NCBI RefSeq assembly: GCF_027533645.1
Contig: NZ_JAQAGY010000001.1
Span: forward strand, 434,001 to 498,000
Length of the DNA stretch: 64,000 bases
Direction: 5' to 3'
Origin: Paenibacillus caseinilyticus
GTDB taxonomy: Bacteria; Bacillota; Bacilli; Paenibacillales; NBRC-103111
The notes below the pieces were generated by a model. It was not told the DNA's origin, did no database searches, and was given only the letters and a program-made list of their open reading frames with translations. This document shows positions 50,901 through 56,940 of this stretch, piece by piece (position 1 is the first letter of the stretch; each line of letters starts with the position of its first letter). Position numbers and translations under genes: made by a program.

Positions 50901-53900
50901 GGTAATCTGCTCTTCCGCGATGACTTGAAGCAAAGCGGCGGGATCTTTCTCCAGACCCGGCTGTAAAATAACGAGCTTCCCTTGGCCGAAAAACCAGCCG
51001 AACAGCTCGGCTACGGAAACGTCGAAGGTATAGGTCGTCTTTAGGAGGAAGGCGTCCTCGGCCAAAAGCGGATATTCCCGCTCCAGCTGCGTGAGCAAGT
51101 TCACAACCGACCCGTGCTCCACCATAACGCCCTTAGGCATACCCGTCGACCCCGACGTATAAATCACATAAGCCAAATGTCCGGGTTCCGTGATCGGCTC
51201 CAGATTCGAATCGTCTTTGCTGTAGCTTTGTTCGTCGTCCAGCAGGAAAATATCCCCGGTAAAAGGCAACTCGGCACGTTCCAGCAGATGAGATTGGGCC
51301 AGGATCATCCGTGTCCCCGAATCCTCCAGCAGATAACGGATTCTGTCCGCCGGGTACTCCGGGTCGATGGGCACATACGCGCCGCCTGCTTTTAGAATCG
51401 CCATGATGCCGACCATCATATCCAGCGAACGCTCCGTCAGCATGCCGATCAATTGATCCGCCTGCACCCCGGCTTCCCGCAGCGTCCGAGCCAACCGGTT
51501 CGACCTCTCGTTCAGCTCCCTATACGTAAGCCTCCGATCCCCGAACACCAGTGCCACGGCATCGGGATGCCGCTCCGCCGACTCCTCGAACAGCCGATGT
51601 ATCGTCTTATCCTCCGGATACTCCGCATGAATGGCGTTCCCGTTCCATTCCGCCCGTATGAGGTGCCGCTCTTCCTCGCCCAGTAAGGACATGTCGGCCA
51701 GCAGACCATTCGGCTGCCTGGTCAATTCAGCAAGCAATTGTACATAGTGCCCCATCATTCTCAGCACGGTGTCACGTTGATACAGATCGCTGCAATATTC
51801 CGCCACCAAGCGGATTTGCCCGTCTCGTTCCACTGCTTGAAGCAGCAAATCGAACTTGGCTGTCCGATGGTCGAAACGTCGGTGCGCACACTGGGCTTCG
51901 CCAAACGAAAGTGCCGGCATGTCCATATTCTGCATAATAAACATCGTATCGAATAAGGGATTGCGGCTGAAATCGTAGCGGCCGATCTCCTGCGCGATGT
52001 TCTCGAACGGATACTCCTGATGCCGGAACGCCTGCAGCGCATGGGCCTGCACCTCTTGGAGAAACTGGATAAACGTTTTATCGGGCTTCGGATAGTTACG
52101 CAGGGCCAGCGTGTTTACGAACATCCCCACGACGTGCTCGATCTGTTTGTGCGTTCTCCCTGCTGCCGGGGTTCCCACGATCACGTCTTCCCCGCCCGTA
52201 TATTTGGCGAGCAGTATATTATAGGCAGCAAACAGAATCATGAATAACGTCGTTCCTTCAGATTGCGCCAGCTCGCGGAGCTTGCCCGCCAGCTCCCGCT
52301 CCACATAAACCTCCAGTGCTTCCCCTTTGGCGCTTTTTATTGCAGGGCGCGGATAATCCGACGGCAGTTCCAGAACAGGCAGCTCGCCTGAGAATTGCTC
52401 CAGCCAGTATTGCCGATGCTCGGCTGCTTTGGCCGGGAGGCTCATCTGCTGCCAAATCGCATAATCCTTGTATTGAATGCCCACAGGCTGTAAAGTCTCT
52501 CCCCGGTAGAGGCTCATCAGTTCACGGAACAAAATGCCTCCCGATGTTCCATCGGAGATGATATGGTGCATATCGAGAAACAGTACGTGCCTTTCCGCAT
52601 GCACCGAGACGAGCGCTGCACGGAATAACGGGGCTTTTTTGAGATCAAAGGCCACGAACAGGCTTTCCAGCACACGCTCCACGTCATGCTCTTGACATTG
52701 AATCGTCTGCAGCTCGAAGGCGATGCTTTCATGAATCTGCTGCACGATTTCATCCCCGGACATCGCGAAGCTGGTCCGGAGCGACTCGTGACGGGCGATC
52801 AATTGCAGCAGCGCTTCCTTCAGCTTGCCGGTATCCACCGGACCATCCAGCCAGAGCGTTTCCGGCAGGTTATAGCTTTTATCCGCTGGAAGAGCCTCCT
52901 GTACGAGGTACATTCTCCGCTGTGCCGACGTTACAGGATAATACTCCTGCTCAGGCGCTTGCACAATGAACATTCGTTCATCGGTCGCTTCGAGGCCTCC
53001 TTCTTTATCTGCAATCAAGCGTGCAAAATCCGCCAGCCGCGCATGTTTGAAGAGGTCGGCCGCTTCCAGCTGCAAGCCCCGTGACTCATTGAGCTGATTG
53101 ACCAGCTTCATGGCGAAGATGGAGTCTCCCCCCATTTCAAAGAAATGGGCGTTTACGTGCAGCTCGCGGTAGCCCAGCAGCCTTCCCCAAGCCTCGGCGA
53201 GCTCCTCCTCCTGATCCGTGAACGAACGGCCCTCATCCCCCGTAAGAACCACGCGGGAAGCTCCTTCTTCTTTGGGCAGCGCCAAGCCCTGTAAGCGCTG
53301 GCGCCAGCCGGCAACGGCAAGCTCCATTTCGGCCAACAAGTCGGCAGGCAGATCCTTATGCGCTTTAAGCTCCTCCATGGAGAGAAAATCAAACGATGCC
53401 TGCGGCTGCGCCTGCTCCTCCACCCAGCAATGGCGCTGTTCAAAAGGATAGCCGGGTATGGAAAGACGTCTGCAGCCTTCCGATGCGTAGAGCCTCGACC
53501 ATTCCACATCGGCCCCCTGGACGTACAGCTCGGCAAGCTTGCCGAGTGAGGCGGCCGTATGCTCCTTGCCCTGCAGCTCATCGAGCAAAAGACTGCTCCC
53601 GCTGCCCGCCTTGGAAGCCTGATCGTCCGAAACATCCCGGGCGGTACCGACACCGTAATAGATCCCCTTAACGGCTTCCGTGCGCCACCTTCCCTCTTGA
53701 AGCCATGCCAGTTTGTCCATCAAGTCCTCTTGGCTCCCGGTCACAATGGCAAGCCGGCAGGCATAATGTCCCCGGCCCGTACTGGCCGTATAGCACAAAT
53801 CGGATAAACTCCACGGGTCCTGCTCCTCCGCCCACTGCCGGTATGCGGCAATCGAACGCTCCAGCGCCGGCTCGCTCTCGGCCGAGAGGCATAATAGATG

Positions 53901-55298
53901 ACTGCCCGCTGTGCTCTCATACGAGAGAGCCTCCGGGCCGGGCGCTTCCTCCAACACCAGATGGCAATTCGTTCCGCTCATGCCAAACGAACTGACGCCG
54001 CAGCGCCTTGGTCCCCCCTCGGTTTCCCAAGGACGAAGCGTGTCATTCACATAGACAGGCGATTGCACGAATGGAATTTTGCGGTTCGGCTCCTGAAAAT
54101 GAAGCGAAGGCGGGATTTGCTTATGCCGCAAAGCGAGGATCGCCTTGAGCAGTCCCGTAATGCCGGCGGCATGATCCAAATGGCCGACATTCCCCTTCAC
54201 CGAGCCGATGGCGCAAAATTGATTTTTGTTCGTAAACCGGCGGAACGCCCGCGTGATGCCGTCTACCTCGATCGGATCCCCCAGCGAAGTCCCCGTGCCG
54301 TGCGCTTCGATATACGTAACCGTCTCAGGGTCAATATCCGCATCCTGCCATGCGCGGGCGATGACCTCCGCTTGCGCCAGCGCATTGGGCGCTGTGAGCC
54401 CGACCGAGCTTCCATCTTGATTGATCGCGCTGCCCTTAATGACCCCATAGATCGAATCGCGGTCCTGCAGCGCCTTATGAAGCGGCTTCAACAGGATGGC
54501 TACCACGCCATCGCCGATTCCCGTGCCGTCCGCGGCATCATCGAACGGCCTGGCTCGGCCGCTGCTCGATTCAATCCCGATTTTTATGCCTTGGTCGAGC
54601 GGCAGCAGATTGATTTTGACACTGCCGGCAATCGCCGCATCGCACTCCCCGCTCCGAATCGATTGGCACGCCAGATGAATGGCGACCAGAGAGGAGGAGC
54701 AGGCCGTATCCACATTGATGCTCGGACCGCGCAGATCCAGCAAATAGGAGATGCGGCTGGCAATGATCGAGCTTAAATTGCCGGGGGCGGCCAGGGACAG
54801 CATGTCCGGATTGACCTGCTCAATCACACGCTTGTAATCGTGCAGCGCGTCCGCATTATACCCGATAAAGACGCCCGTCCTCGAACCGCTCAAGCTGCTG
54901 CCGCCATAGCCGGCGTCTTCCAAGGCGTGCCATGCCGTTTGGAGGAACAAGCGCTGGCTCGGATTCATCAGCTTGGCCTCGCTCGGAGACAAGCGGAAGA
55001 ACGAATAATCGAACGAAGCGATATCGTCCAGATAAGCACCCTCATAGAAGGATACGGGCATGCGGTTCAGGCGCATGCTCCGCAAATAAGCTTCCATGTT
55101 CTTCCGGCGCTGCTCGGGGAACGGCGAGACCATATCTTTTCCTTGCCGGAGGTTTTCCCAAAACTGATGCAGAGAGCTTGATTTGGGCATTTGGGCAGAA
55201 ACACCGACAATCGCAATTTCCCGGTTGGAAATATCCGAAATGTCCAGCTGTTCAGCTTCGGCGTGATCGTCTTCTTCCAACAAGTGAAGCTCAAACAT
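35988..55298 (-). CDS. Giant hybrid PKS-NRPS megasynthase (KS-ACP, five C-A-T modules, terminal C)
   Basis: 6,436 residues from ATG 55298 (AAAGGAG 8 nt upstream; ATGTTTGA overlaps the previous stop). Order: KS (about 25-450; TACSSSL cysteine near 200, EAHGTGT, NVGHLDHAAG); post-KS linker with no AT, KR or DH; carrier near 725 (FFEMGGDSI); then C-A-T five times, with pocket codes DVANFCIVY, DVPNAAIIY, DTESIGTVC, DVPNAAIIY and DAKDIGIVD(K); then a final full C (MHHMISDG near 6,120) and a short tail. A malonyl unit must come from a trans-acting AT. Module 5 is Glu/Gln-like; the other codes are not assigned. The second C domain has LHPIVADE in place of HHxxxDG (Pro1954 for the catalytic His). No E or MT domains. 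The protein accepts the chain from the Ser-Ser NRPS and passes it to the terminal NRPS. Confidence 0.9.
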   Translation of the reverse strand: MFELHLLEEDDHAEAEQLDISDISNREIAIVGVSAQMPKSSSLHQFWENLRQGKDMVSPFPEQRRKNMEAYLRSMRLNRMPVSFYEGAYLDDIASFDYSFFRLSPSEAKLMNPSQRLFLQTAWHALEDAGYGGSSLSGSRTGVFIGYNADALHDYKRVIEQVNPDMLSLAAPGNLSSIIASRISYLLDLRGPSINVDTACSSSLVAIHLACQSIRSGECDAAIAGSVKINLLPLDQGIKIGIESSSGRARPFDDAADGTGIGDGVVAILLKPLHKALQDRDSIYGVIKGSAINQDGSSVGLTAPNALAQAEVIARAWQDADIDPETVTYIEAHGTGTSLGDPIEVDGITRAFRRFTNKNQFCAIGSVKGNVGHLDHAAGITGLLKAILALRHKQIPPSLHFQEPNRKIPFVQSPVYVNDTLRPWETEGGPRRCGVSSFGMSGTNCHLVLEEAPGPEALSYESTAGSHLLCLSAESEPALERSIAAYRQWAEEQDPWSLSDLCYTASTGRGHYACRLAIVTGSQEDLMDKLAWLQEGRWRTEAVKGIYYGVGTARDVSDDQASKAGSGSSLLLDELQGKEHTAASLGKLAELYVQGADVEWSRLYASEGCRRLSIPGYPFEQRHCWVEEQAQPQASFDFLSMEELKAHKDLPADLLAEMELAVAGWRQRLQGLALPKEEGASRVVLTGDEGRSFTDQEEELAEAWGRLLGYRELHVNAHFFEMGGDSIFAMKLVNQLNESRGLQLEAADLFKHARLADFARLIADKEGGLEATDERMFIVQAPEQEYYPVTSAQRRMYLVQEALPADKSYNLPETLWLDGPVDTGKLKEALLQLIARHESLRTSFAMSGDEIVQQIHESIAFELQTIQCQEHDVERVLESLFVAFDLKKAPLFRAALVSVHAERHVLFLDMHHIISDGTSGGILFRELMSLYRGETLQPVGIQYKDYAIWQQMSLPAKAAEHRQYWLEQFSGELPVLELPSDYPRPAIKSAKGEALEVYVERELAGKLRELAQSEGTTLFMILFAAYNILLAKYTGGEDVIVGTPAAGRTHKQIEHVVGMFVNTLALRNYPKPDKTFIQFLQEVQAHALQAFRHQEYPFENIAQEIGRYDFSRNPLFDTMFIMQNMDMPALSFGEAQCAHRRFDHRTAKFDLLLQAVERDGQIRLVAEYCSDLYQRDTVLRMMGHYVQLLAELTRQPNGLLADMSLLGEEERHLIRAEWNGNAIHAEYPEDKTIHRLFEESAERHPDAVALVFGDRRLTYRELNERSNRLARTLREAGVQADQLIGMLTERSLDMMVGIMAILKAGGAYVPIDPEYPADRIRYLLEDSGTRMILAQSHLLERAELPFTGDIFLLDDEQSYSKDDSNLEPITEPGHLAYVIYTSGSTGMPKGVMVEHGSVVNLLTQLEREYPLLAEDAFLLKTTYTFDVSVAELFGWFFGQGKLVILQPGLEKDPAALLQVIAEEQITHVNFVPSMYSPVLNALQEMDCSQFGRLKYVFACGEALPAKLVEEHHKLQWDVRLENIYGPTETTVYATRYATGEGIGRAASVPIGKPLGNMQTWIMDSTFQLQPIGVVGELCISGAGVARGYFNRPELTAEKFVDHPFLPGERMYRTGDLARWLPDGHIEYGGRIDHQVKIRGYRIELGEVEAQLLKVEGMREVTAVAREDADGLKQLCAYFVCDGSPSTGELRMALSQRLPDYMIPSYFVPLESMPLTQNGKVNRKALPAPEESMRKGLEFVAPRNPLEAQLVRIWQEVLGAPDVSVKDNFFEIGGHSLRATTLVGKLTRELNVKLSLWDVFRYPTVEELAQAISGMEQMNYDAISLADAYYPVSQAQRRMYVLHQMGMLSQMANVRKAVTIEGVLDRERLEQAFRRLIERHETLRTSFELVDGEPMQRVRWDADFAVMYMQASEEEAGDMVRSFARPFDLEKPPLLQAGWIELAKERHILVVDLHPIVADEASMDMVWGDLIRLYGGEELSPLSVQYKDYAVSEQSAERKEQMLQQEAFWLDTLGGQLPVLELPTDYARPLVQSFEGEALPFTIAAQKGGELSRIAAEHGTSAAVMLLAVYTTLLHKYTGQEEIIVGTPTAGRENEALQSVVGPFEGALAIRSYPAGAKTFSAFLGEMKEAVERADRHRSYPFELLVEQLQVTRDMSRNPVFDTMFIWQDAEQGGTSINGLDVKPYKNGQTAAKFDISVQAAQVEEGIACRIAFKSGLFKRGTVERMAGHFERLIDAVIEDPQASLMSLQMVTAEETAQIVHGFNATAAEYPREKTLHGLFEEQAERRGEAAAVVCEGRQLTYRELNERANRLARTLRKAGVQPDQAVGIMAERSLEMVVGIMAILKAGGAYVPMDPDFPQERIGYMLEDSGAGIVLLQRHLRDRAAAFAGLIVDLDDEAAYCADGSNLEPAAGARHLAYVIYTSGSTGKPKGVMVEHQSVVHTLSQLEREYPLGTGDAYLLKTAFTFDVSVPELFGWFFGEGRLVILPHGQEKDPACLLKAVEEQSITHLNLVPAMFSAIVRRLVENELDAARLQTLKYIAVAGEALPPKWVDAYNRLGLNARLENIYGPTEATIYATKYSIRREENGMANVPIGKPLGNVGAWIVDGADRLNPIGVAGELCLSGEGVARGYLNRPELTKEKFVPNPFLPGGRMYRTGDLARWLPDGNIEYLGRIDHQVKVRGYRIELGEVETQLLSAAKVKEAVVTIWTDAAEESSLCAYVVADEPLTASELREALLSKLPGYMIPSYFVQLERLPLTSSGKVDRKALPAPEGSMGTSAEYAAPSTPLEEQLVRIWQEVLGLARVGVKDNFFEIGGHSLRATTMTSKVYKEMNVSLPLRDVFQFPTIEQLAEMMGGLDGEAFSAIPQIEVKDVYPMSSVQKRLYILQQMEGAEQSYNMPYMMKLEGAVDRERMEETFRKLIARHETLRTGFEMVNGEALQRVHRAADFAVAYFQATEEEIDGVMHAFVRPFDLEQPPLLRIGLIEIAEERHILMFDMHHIISDGTSLAILIDEFMRLYGGDTLEPLRIQYKDYAAWQQSDMHQAQIKKQEAYWLDMFSGELPVLEMPTDYARPAVRRHEGNVVRFTIDGKRSRELKRIAAEHAATLYMVLLASYSILLHKYSGQEDIIVGTSIAGRTHGDVHPLIGMFVNTLALRTHPVRKKTFSSYLKEVKGISLGAYEHQDYLFEDLMENLKLARDVSRNPLFDTLLVLQNTENKEIQIDGLHLSTYPNQHTVSKFDLSLFVIEGEQGLECIFEYASSLYKQETIERMAGHYQQLIGAITDDPSSAISSLDMLTAEEKAQIRYAFNAEAADYPRERTIQEMFEEQAERTPGATAIIFDEQQLTYGELNERANRLARTLRAQGVQANQPVGIMLERSPELITGMLAILKSGAAYVPIDPDYPEERIQFMLEDAGARVLLTKRSLQARLSFAGQWVLMDDEEAYSDNGSNLEIVHDPASLMYVMYTSGTTGTPKGVMITNHNVWSYVHSFMREFHIEAKDRILQQASISFDTSVEELYPALLAGACIVIVSKDDVINVSALADAITAKQVTVVSCSPLLLNELNSVLASDHRVRVFISGGDVLRREYYSNLRPAVVYNTYGPTEGTVCSTYYRCTHEETSVVPIGKPTANKQVYILNQDLQLQPVGVPGEIGIAGEGIAGGYWNRPEWTDEKFVTHPLVSGGKLYRTGDLARWLPDGNLEYLGRIDQQVKIRGYRIELGEVEAQLLKAAAVQEAAVIAREDANGQNNLCAYYSADHELSVSELRRTLLKELPGYMIPSYFVQLERLPLTSNGKVDRKALPAPEGSMQTGTEYAPPSTPLEAQLVRIWQEVLGLERVGVKDNFFEIGGHSLRATTLVNRLHKDLQVNVPLREVFRFPTVEQLAEVIAGMEQERFSAIVQIAEQEHYLVSSAQKRMYILHQLEGAELSYNMPSVLLLEGELDRERFEGAFGKLIRRHEVLRTGFPMVNGEPVQRVHREVAFAVEYLQADETEAEAAVRRFVRAFDLEKPPLLRVGLIELAPERHLFLFDMHHIISDGVSMGILVDEFARLYGGEEPAPLRIQYKDYAAWQQSGAQSERRRRQEAYWLKEMSGELPVLDMPTDYARPAVRSFQGKALPFTIDGVRSEGLRQLASDTGTTLHMVLLALYTALLHKYTRQEDIIVGTPVAGRTHADVQPLIGMFVGTLAIRSYPAGAKPFQAYLEEIKETMLGAYEHQEYPFEELVEQVQPTRDMSRNAVFDTMFIVQNAEQAELNVDGLQLKSYPHEQEPAKFDLTFEAAEQEEGIACSIGYASDLYKPATVERMAGHFERLIDAVIEDPQASLASLQMVTAEETAQIVHGFNATAAEYPREMTLHGLFEEQAERRGEAAAVVCEGRQLTYRELNERANRLARTLRKAGVQPDQAVGIMAERSLEMVVGIMAILKAGGAYVPIDPDLPQERIGYMLEDSGAGIVLLQRRLRDRAAAFAGLIVELDDEAVYCEDGSNLEPAADARHLAYVIYTSGSTGRPKGVMVEHQSVVHTLSQLEREYPMGAGDAYLLKTAFTFDVSVPELFGWIFGEGRLVILPHGQEKDPACLLKAVEEQSITHLNLVPAMFSAIVRRLVENELDVARLQTLKYIAVAGEALPPKWVEAYNELGLNARLENIYGPTEATIYATKYSIRRDERGMANIPIGKPLGNVGAWIVDGADRLNPIGVAGELCLSGDGVARGYLNRPELTKEKFVPNPFLPGGRMYRTGDLARWLPDGNIEYLGRIDHQVKVRGYRIELGEVETQLLSAAKVKEAVVTIWTDAAEESSLCAYVVADEPLTASGLREALLPKLPGYMIPSYFVQLERLPLTSSGKVDRKALPAPEGSMGTSAEYAAPSTPLEEQLVRIWQEVLGLARVGVKDHFFEIGGHSLRATTMTSRLHKELQVNVPLREVFRYPTVEQLAGVIAGMEQERFSAIAQVAEQEHYLVSSAQKRLYILHQLEGAELSYNMPAVLLLEGELDRERFEGAFGKLIRRHEVLRTGFPMVDGEPVQRVHREVDFTVEYLQADDTEAEAAVRRFVRAFDLEKPPLLRVGLIELAPERHLFLFDMHHIVSDGVSMGILVDEFARLYGGEELSPLRIQYKDYAAWQQSGTQSEQRRRQEAYWLKEMSGELPVLDMPTDYARPAVRSFQGKALPFTIDGVRSERLRQLASETGTTLHMVLLALYTALLHKYTGQEDIIVGTPVAGRTHADLQPLIGMFVGTLAIRSYPAGAKTFEAYLEEIKETMLGAYEHQEYPFEELVEKVQVSRDLSRSALFDAMLTLQNMESRHIDLEGLQMKPYANEHTTAKFDLSLNVSEEPEGLACSMAYAASLFTEASIQRLAKHLERLIDAVIEDRGASIASLEIVTAEEKEQLLYGFHAVQAEYPREKTLHRLFEEQAEQSPDAVAAVYEDRQLTYRELNERANRVARTLRKAGVQADCRVGLLMERSLEMVVGIMAILKAGGAYVPLDPEYPEERLLYMLADSGAEWVLTTKEHDLPAGAAGVQRIVLTPELLGDGDGSNADSTTGSHHLAYVIYTSGTTGQPKGVLIEHRNVGNLVAGLAERIYSRHDGPQRIAWLSPHVFDASVKQLFASLLLGHTLYVVPREISMSGERLAAYYNAHRIQVSDGTPAHLRILLESAHRFAAINVERFIIGGEALHGELVNALRSSWTGGCRPAITNIYGPTECCVDTTAYTVGGDEDACTAGIIPIGTPLANQAVYILDREQNMVPIGVGGELYIGGENVGRGYLNQPELTAEKFVPNPYKPGERMYRTGDLARWQPDGNIEYLGRIDEQVKIRGYRIELGEVATRLEQIPAVREAAVIAREDGSGQKQLCAYVAGDRLLTAGDLREALAKELPGYMIPSYFVQLERLPLTPNGKVDRKALPAPEGAMQTGTEYAAPSTPLEAQLVRIWQEVLGLARVGVKDNFFEIGGHSLRATTLVSRLHKELQVHVPLREVFQFPTVQAMARMIGRLEQQTFRSISKAEERAYYPLSSAQKRLYILQQLEGFETSYNMPGAMLIEGQLDRDRFEDAFRKLIARHETLRTGFEMADGEMIQRIHSEVAFAVEYRQAGEDETEAVQRFVRKFELHQPPLMRVGLIELAAERHICVFDMHHMISDGLSRSILFDEWIALYGGEELPALRIQYKDYAVWQQSELHRDQMQWQEAYWMEVFKGELPVLQLPINSARPSVRHFESATIEFEMDATLAQRLNQLAASQECTLYMVLLSAYAVLLAKYSGQEDIIVGTPVSGRTHADLEPLIGMFVNTLAIRSYPAGSKSFLDFLHEIKETALGAFEHQDYPFEELVERLDVKRDASRNPLFDTMFTLQNEDRTRGMHAGDLSLEPYMQDLELDAKFDITCFISQESGGLRGALIYCTQLFKAGIISQMAQDYLLVLRQISEEPQALLTQMKLDSHSAESKHLQASIEFTF
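37863..40611 (-). repeat. Duplicated NRPS segment, copy 2 (module 5 of the megasynthase)
   Basis: Partner of 30734-33482 at a constant 7,129-bp offset. Both copies encode A domains with the same pocket residues (DAKDIGIVD). Confidence 0.75.
40594..42408 (-). repeat. Duplicated carrier-adenylation segment, copy 1 (module 4)
   Basis: Aligns with 46822-48636 at a constant offset of 6,228 bp, covering the A domain and following carrier. Sampled stretches differ at few positions. At the C/A border the copies diverge abruptly after cgctccacggt, marking an exchange boundary. Confidence 0.8.
46822..48636 (-). repeat. Duplicated carrier-adenylation segment, copy 2 (module 2)
   Basis: Partner of 40594-42408. 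Both encode A domains with the same pocket code (DVPNAAIIY), while the adjoining C domains are different. This is an A-T unit copied between modules. Confidence 0.8.
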
Positions 55299-56073
55299 GC
55301 ATAACACTCCTTTTGCCTCTGGTTATCCGATACAGGCTTACTGTCAGTACTCCGGCAGCAAGGACAAGCAAGCTGCCTGCAGCTTGCAAATCCAGTTGTC
55401 CGATGCCAATCATGGTATAGAAGTATAATGTGCCGGTGCTGCATATATGCACGATCAGCGAGGGCCATGTGGAGCCGCTCCAATAGCGGACAAGTCCATA
55501 TATGACAGCGCCGATCCCCGCAAAAATGCCGACGGACACATTCATGAAAACCGCACCGAACAGTACGGCTTGCAATAGAACCGAAAGCACGCCGCTCAGC
55601 CGCTCATGAAAAGCCTGGAACAGCAGGCCGCGAAACAGCCATTCCTCCATCAGCGAACCTACAACTACACTGCCGAGGATGACAGGGAACACCCCGCCGC
55701 CCTTGGTGACGTAACGAACGGTTCGGACGATTTGCGGAAAATACTGCTTGACCCACGGCATTTGTGCAAATACGGCAATAAACAAACCTAGCGAAATGCC
55801 AATGGCAACAAACAAGAGGAGATTCGACCGGTTCCAGGGTTTGCAGCCTACCGCTTCTAAAAAGGGCTGCTTCTGCAGACGCACCATAACCATATACACC
55901 AGCACGACCAGCACATTGGCGACGACTGAGATCATGACAGGGTTACGATCAAAATAAGCTTGCAGTCCGGGTGACGGCGCATGCGAGGACAGCGCCTCGT
56001 TCGTCGACATGAAGATCAGGACATAGATGATCAAATACAGCAGCGCCCTGACGAAAGGAGCGGCGGTTCTCAT
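55291..56073 (-). CDS. CPBP-family intramembrane protease-like protein, copy 3
   Basis: 260 residues from ATG 56073, overlapping the previous stop (ATGA); the longer upstream frame is antisense-like noise. About seven or eight membrane helices. CPBP motif 1 is intact (LMEEWLFRGLLFQ, EExxxR). Motif 2 has lost its histidine (LFGAVFMN instead of FxxxH). Motif 3 keeps it (WPSLIVHICSTG). Its stop overlaps the megasynthase start. CPBP proteins act in membrane proteolysis, prenyl-protein processing or self-immunity to peptide antibiotics. Embedding in the NRPS operon favours immunity or export support, by inference. Confidence 0.8.
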   Translation of the reverse strand: MRTAAPFVRALLYLIIYVLIFMSTNEALSSHAPSPGLQAYFDRNPVMISVVANVLVVLVYMVMVRLQKQPFLEAVGCKPWNRSNLLLFVAIGISLGLFIAVFAQMPWVKQYFPQIVRTVRYVTKGGGVFPVILGSVVVGSLMEEWLFRGLLFQAFHERLSGVLSVLLQAVLFGAVFMNVSVGIFAGIGAVIYGLVRYWSGSTWPSLIVHICSTGTLYFYTMIGIGQLDLQAAGSLLVLAAGVLTVSLYRITRGKRSVMHV

Positions 56074-56900
56074 ACAACCAGCTCCATGCTGCCTTCTTGG
56101 TCCGCGCCCAGTCCGGCGCCCCTCGAAGCCGCGCTCCGGCTGTGTCTCCACGCAGCATACAAGCCCGCTCCTATGACAAGCGTGAAAGCGGCCATAGATC
56201 CTCCGAGGAGGTAACCGTTAGTAATGGGAAGATGCAAATTCCAGATGATATACTGGCTGAGCTGACAAGCGATTTGCGCCAAAACTGCCGCCCATATGGA
56301 ATCAAACCACACATACAGCAAGGCGAATATGACGGCTCCAAGGAAGCCGTACAGCGTATAGCTGACTTTCCCGTAAAAAAACAGACATCCATAAGCAATA
56401 CCCTGTAAAGTGACGGCCACCGCCAGCGGCGTTACTCTGCGGAATTGATTCAGAAGCAAGCCTCTGAACAGGGTTTCTTTAAATATGTTTCCTAAAATAA
56501 GGAAGACTAGGAACACATACCAATCCGCGCGGTTCAGGTAATTGAATAACTTCCCGAATTGAGGATAATTCGTGATGATAAATGGCAGTTTGGAAAACGC
56601 CGCTGTAAATAATCCGGCTGCAAGACCGACCATAAGCGAAATAAGGACCGGCTTCTTGGCAATTTTCCGGTATCTCGCTTCCTGGAACAGATTTTTTTTG
56701 AACACATATCTCATCAGCAGATAAAACAAGGGAAGACCGATAATGTCGTTCACGTTGATAAACATCAGTGTATTCCGTTTGAACCAGGCATTATCTACGT
56801 AAACATATTCCATATAAAAGTAGTAGGCGGTAAAGATCCACCCAAAATAAATACCTACAATCAACAGCACGTGCGCTGCAACAGATCCTATTTTTTTCAT
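56070..56900 (-). CDS. CPBP-family-like membrane protein, copy 2, degenerate motifs
   Basis: 276 residues, AAGGAGG 4 nt before ATG 56900. Seven or eight membrane helices. Motif 1 reads FKETLFRGLLLNQ, so the first glutamate is lysine (KExxxR). Motif 2 (LQGIAYGCLFFYG) and motif 3 (WAAVLAQIACQ) have no histidine. It is therefore unlikely to be an active metalloprotease and may be a structural or immunity paralogue. Placed 40 nt after copy 1 and overlapping copy 3. Confidence 0.78.
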   Translation of the reverse strand: MKKIGSVAAHVLLIVGIYFGWIFTAYYFYMEYVYVDNAWFKRNTLMFINVNDIIGLPLFYLLMRYVFKKNLFQEARYRKIAKKPVLISLMVGLAAGLFTAAFSKLPFIITNYPQFGKLFNYLNRADWYVFLVFLILGNIFKETLFRGLLLNQFRRVTPLAVAVTLQGIAYGCLFFYGKVSYTLYGFLGAVIFALLYVWFDSIWAAVLAQIACQLSQYIIWNLHLPITNGYLLGGSMAAFTLVIGAGLYAAWRHSRSAASRGAGLGADQEGSMELVV

Positions 56901-56940
56901 ACTTCCTCCTTGAAATGGGGTTTGTGGAACAGCTTTGTTA

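Noticed and set aside
55291-56151. Longer start for CPBP copy 3
   Set aside because: The extra residues lie inside copy 2; ATG 56073 forms a classic ATGA overlap with its stop.
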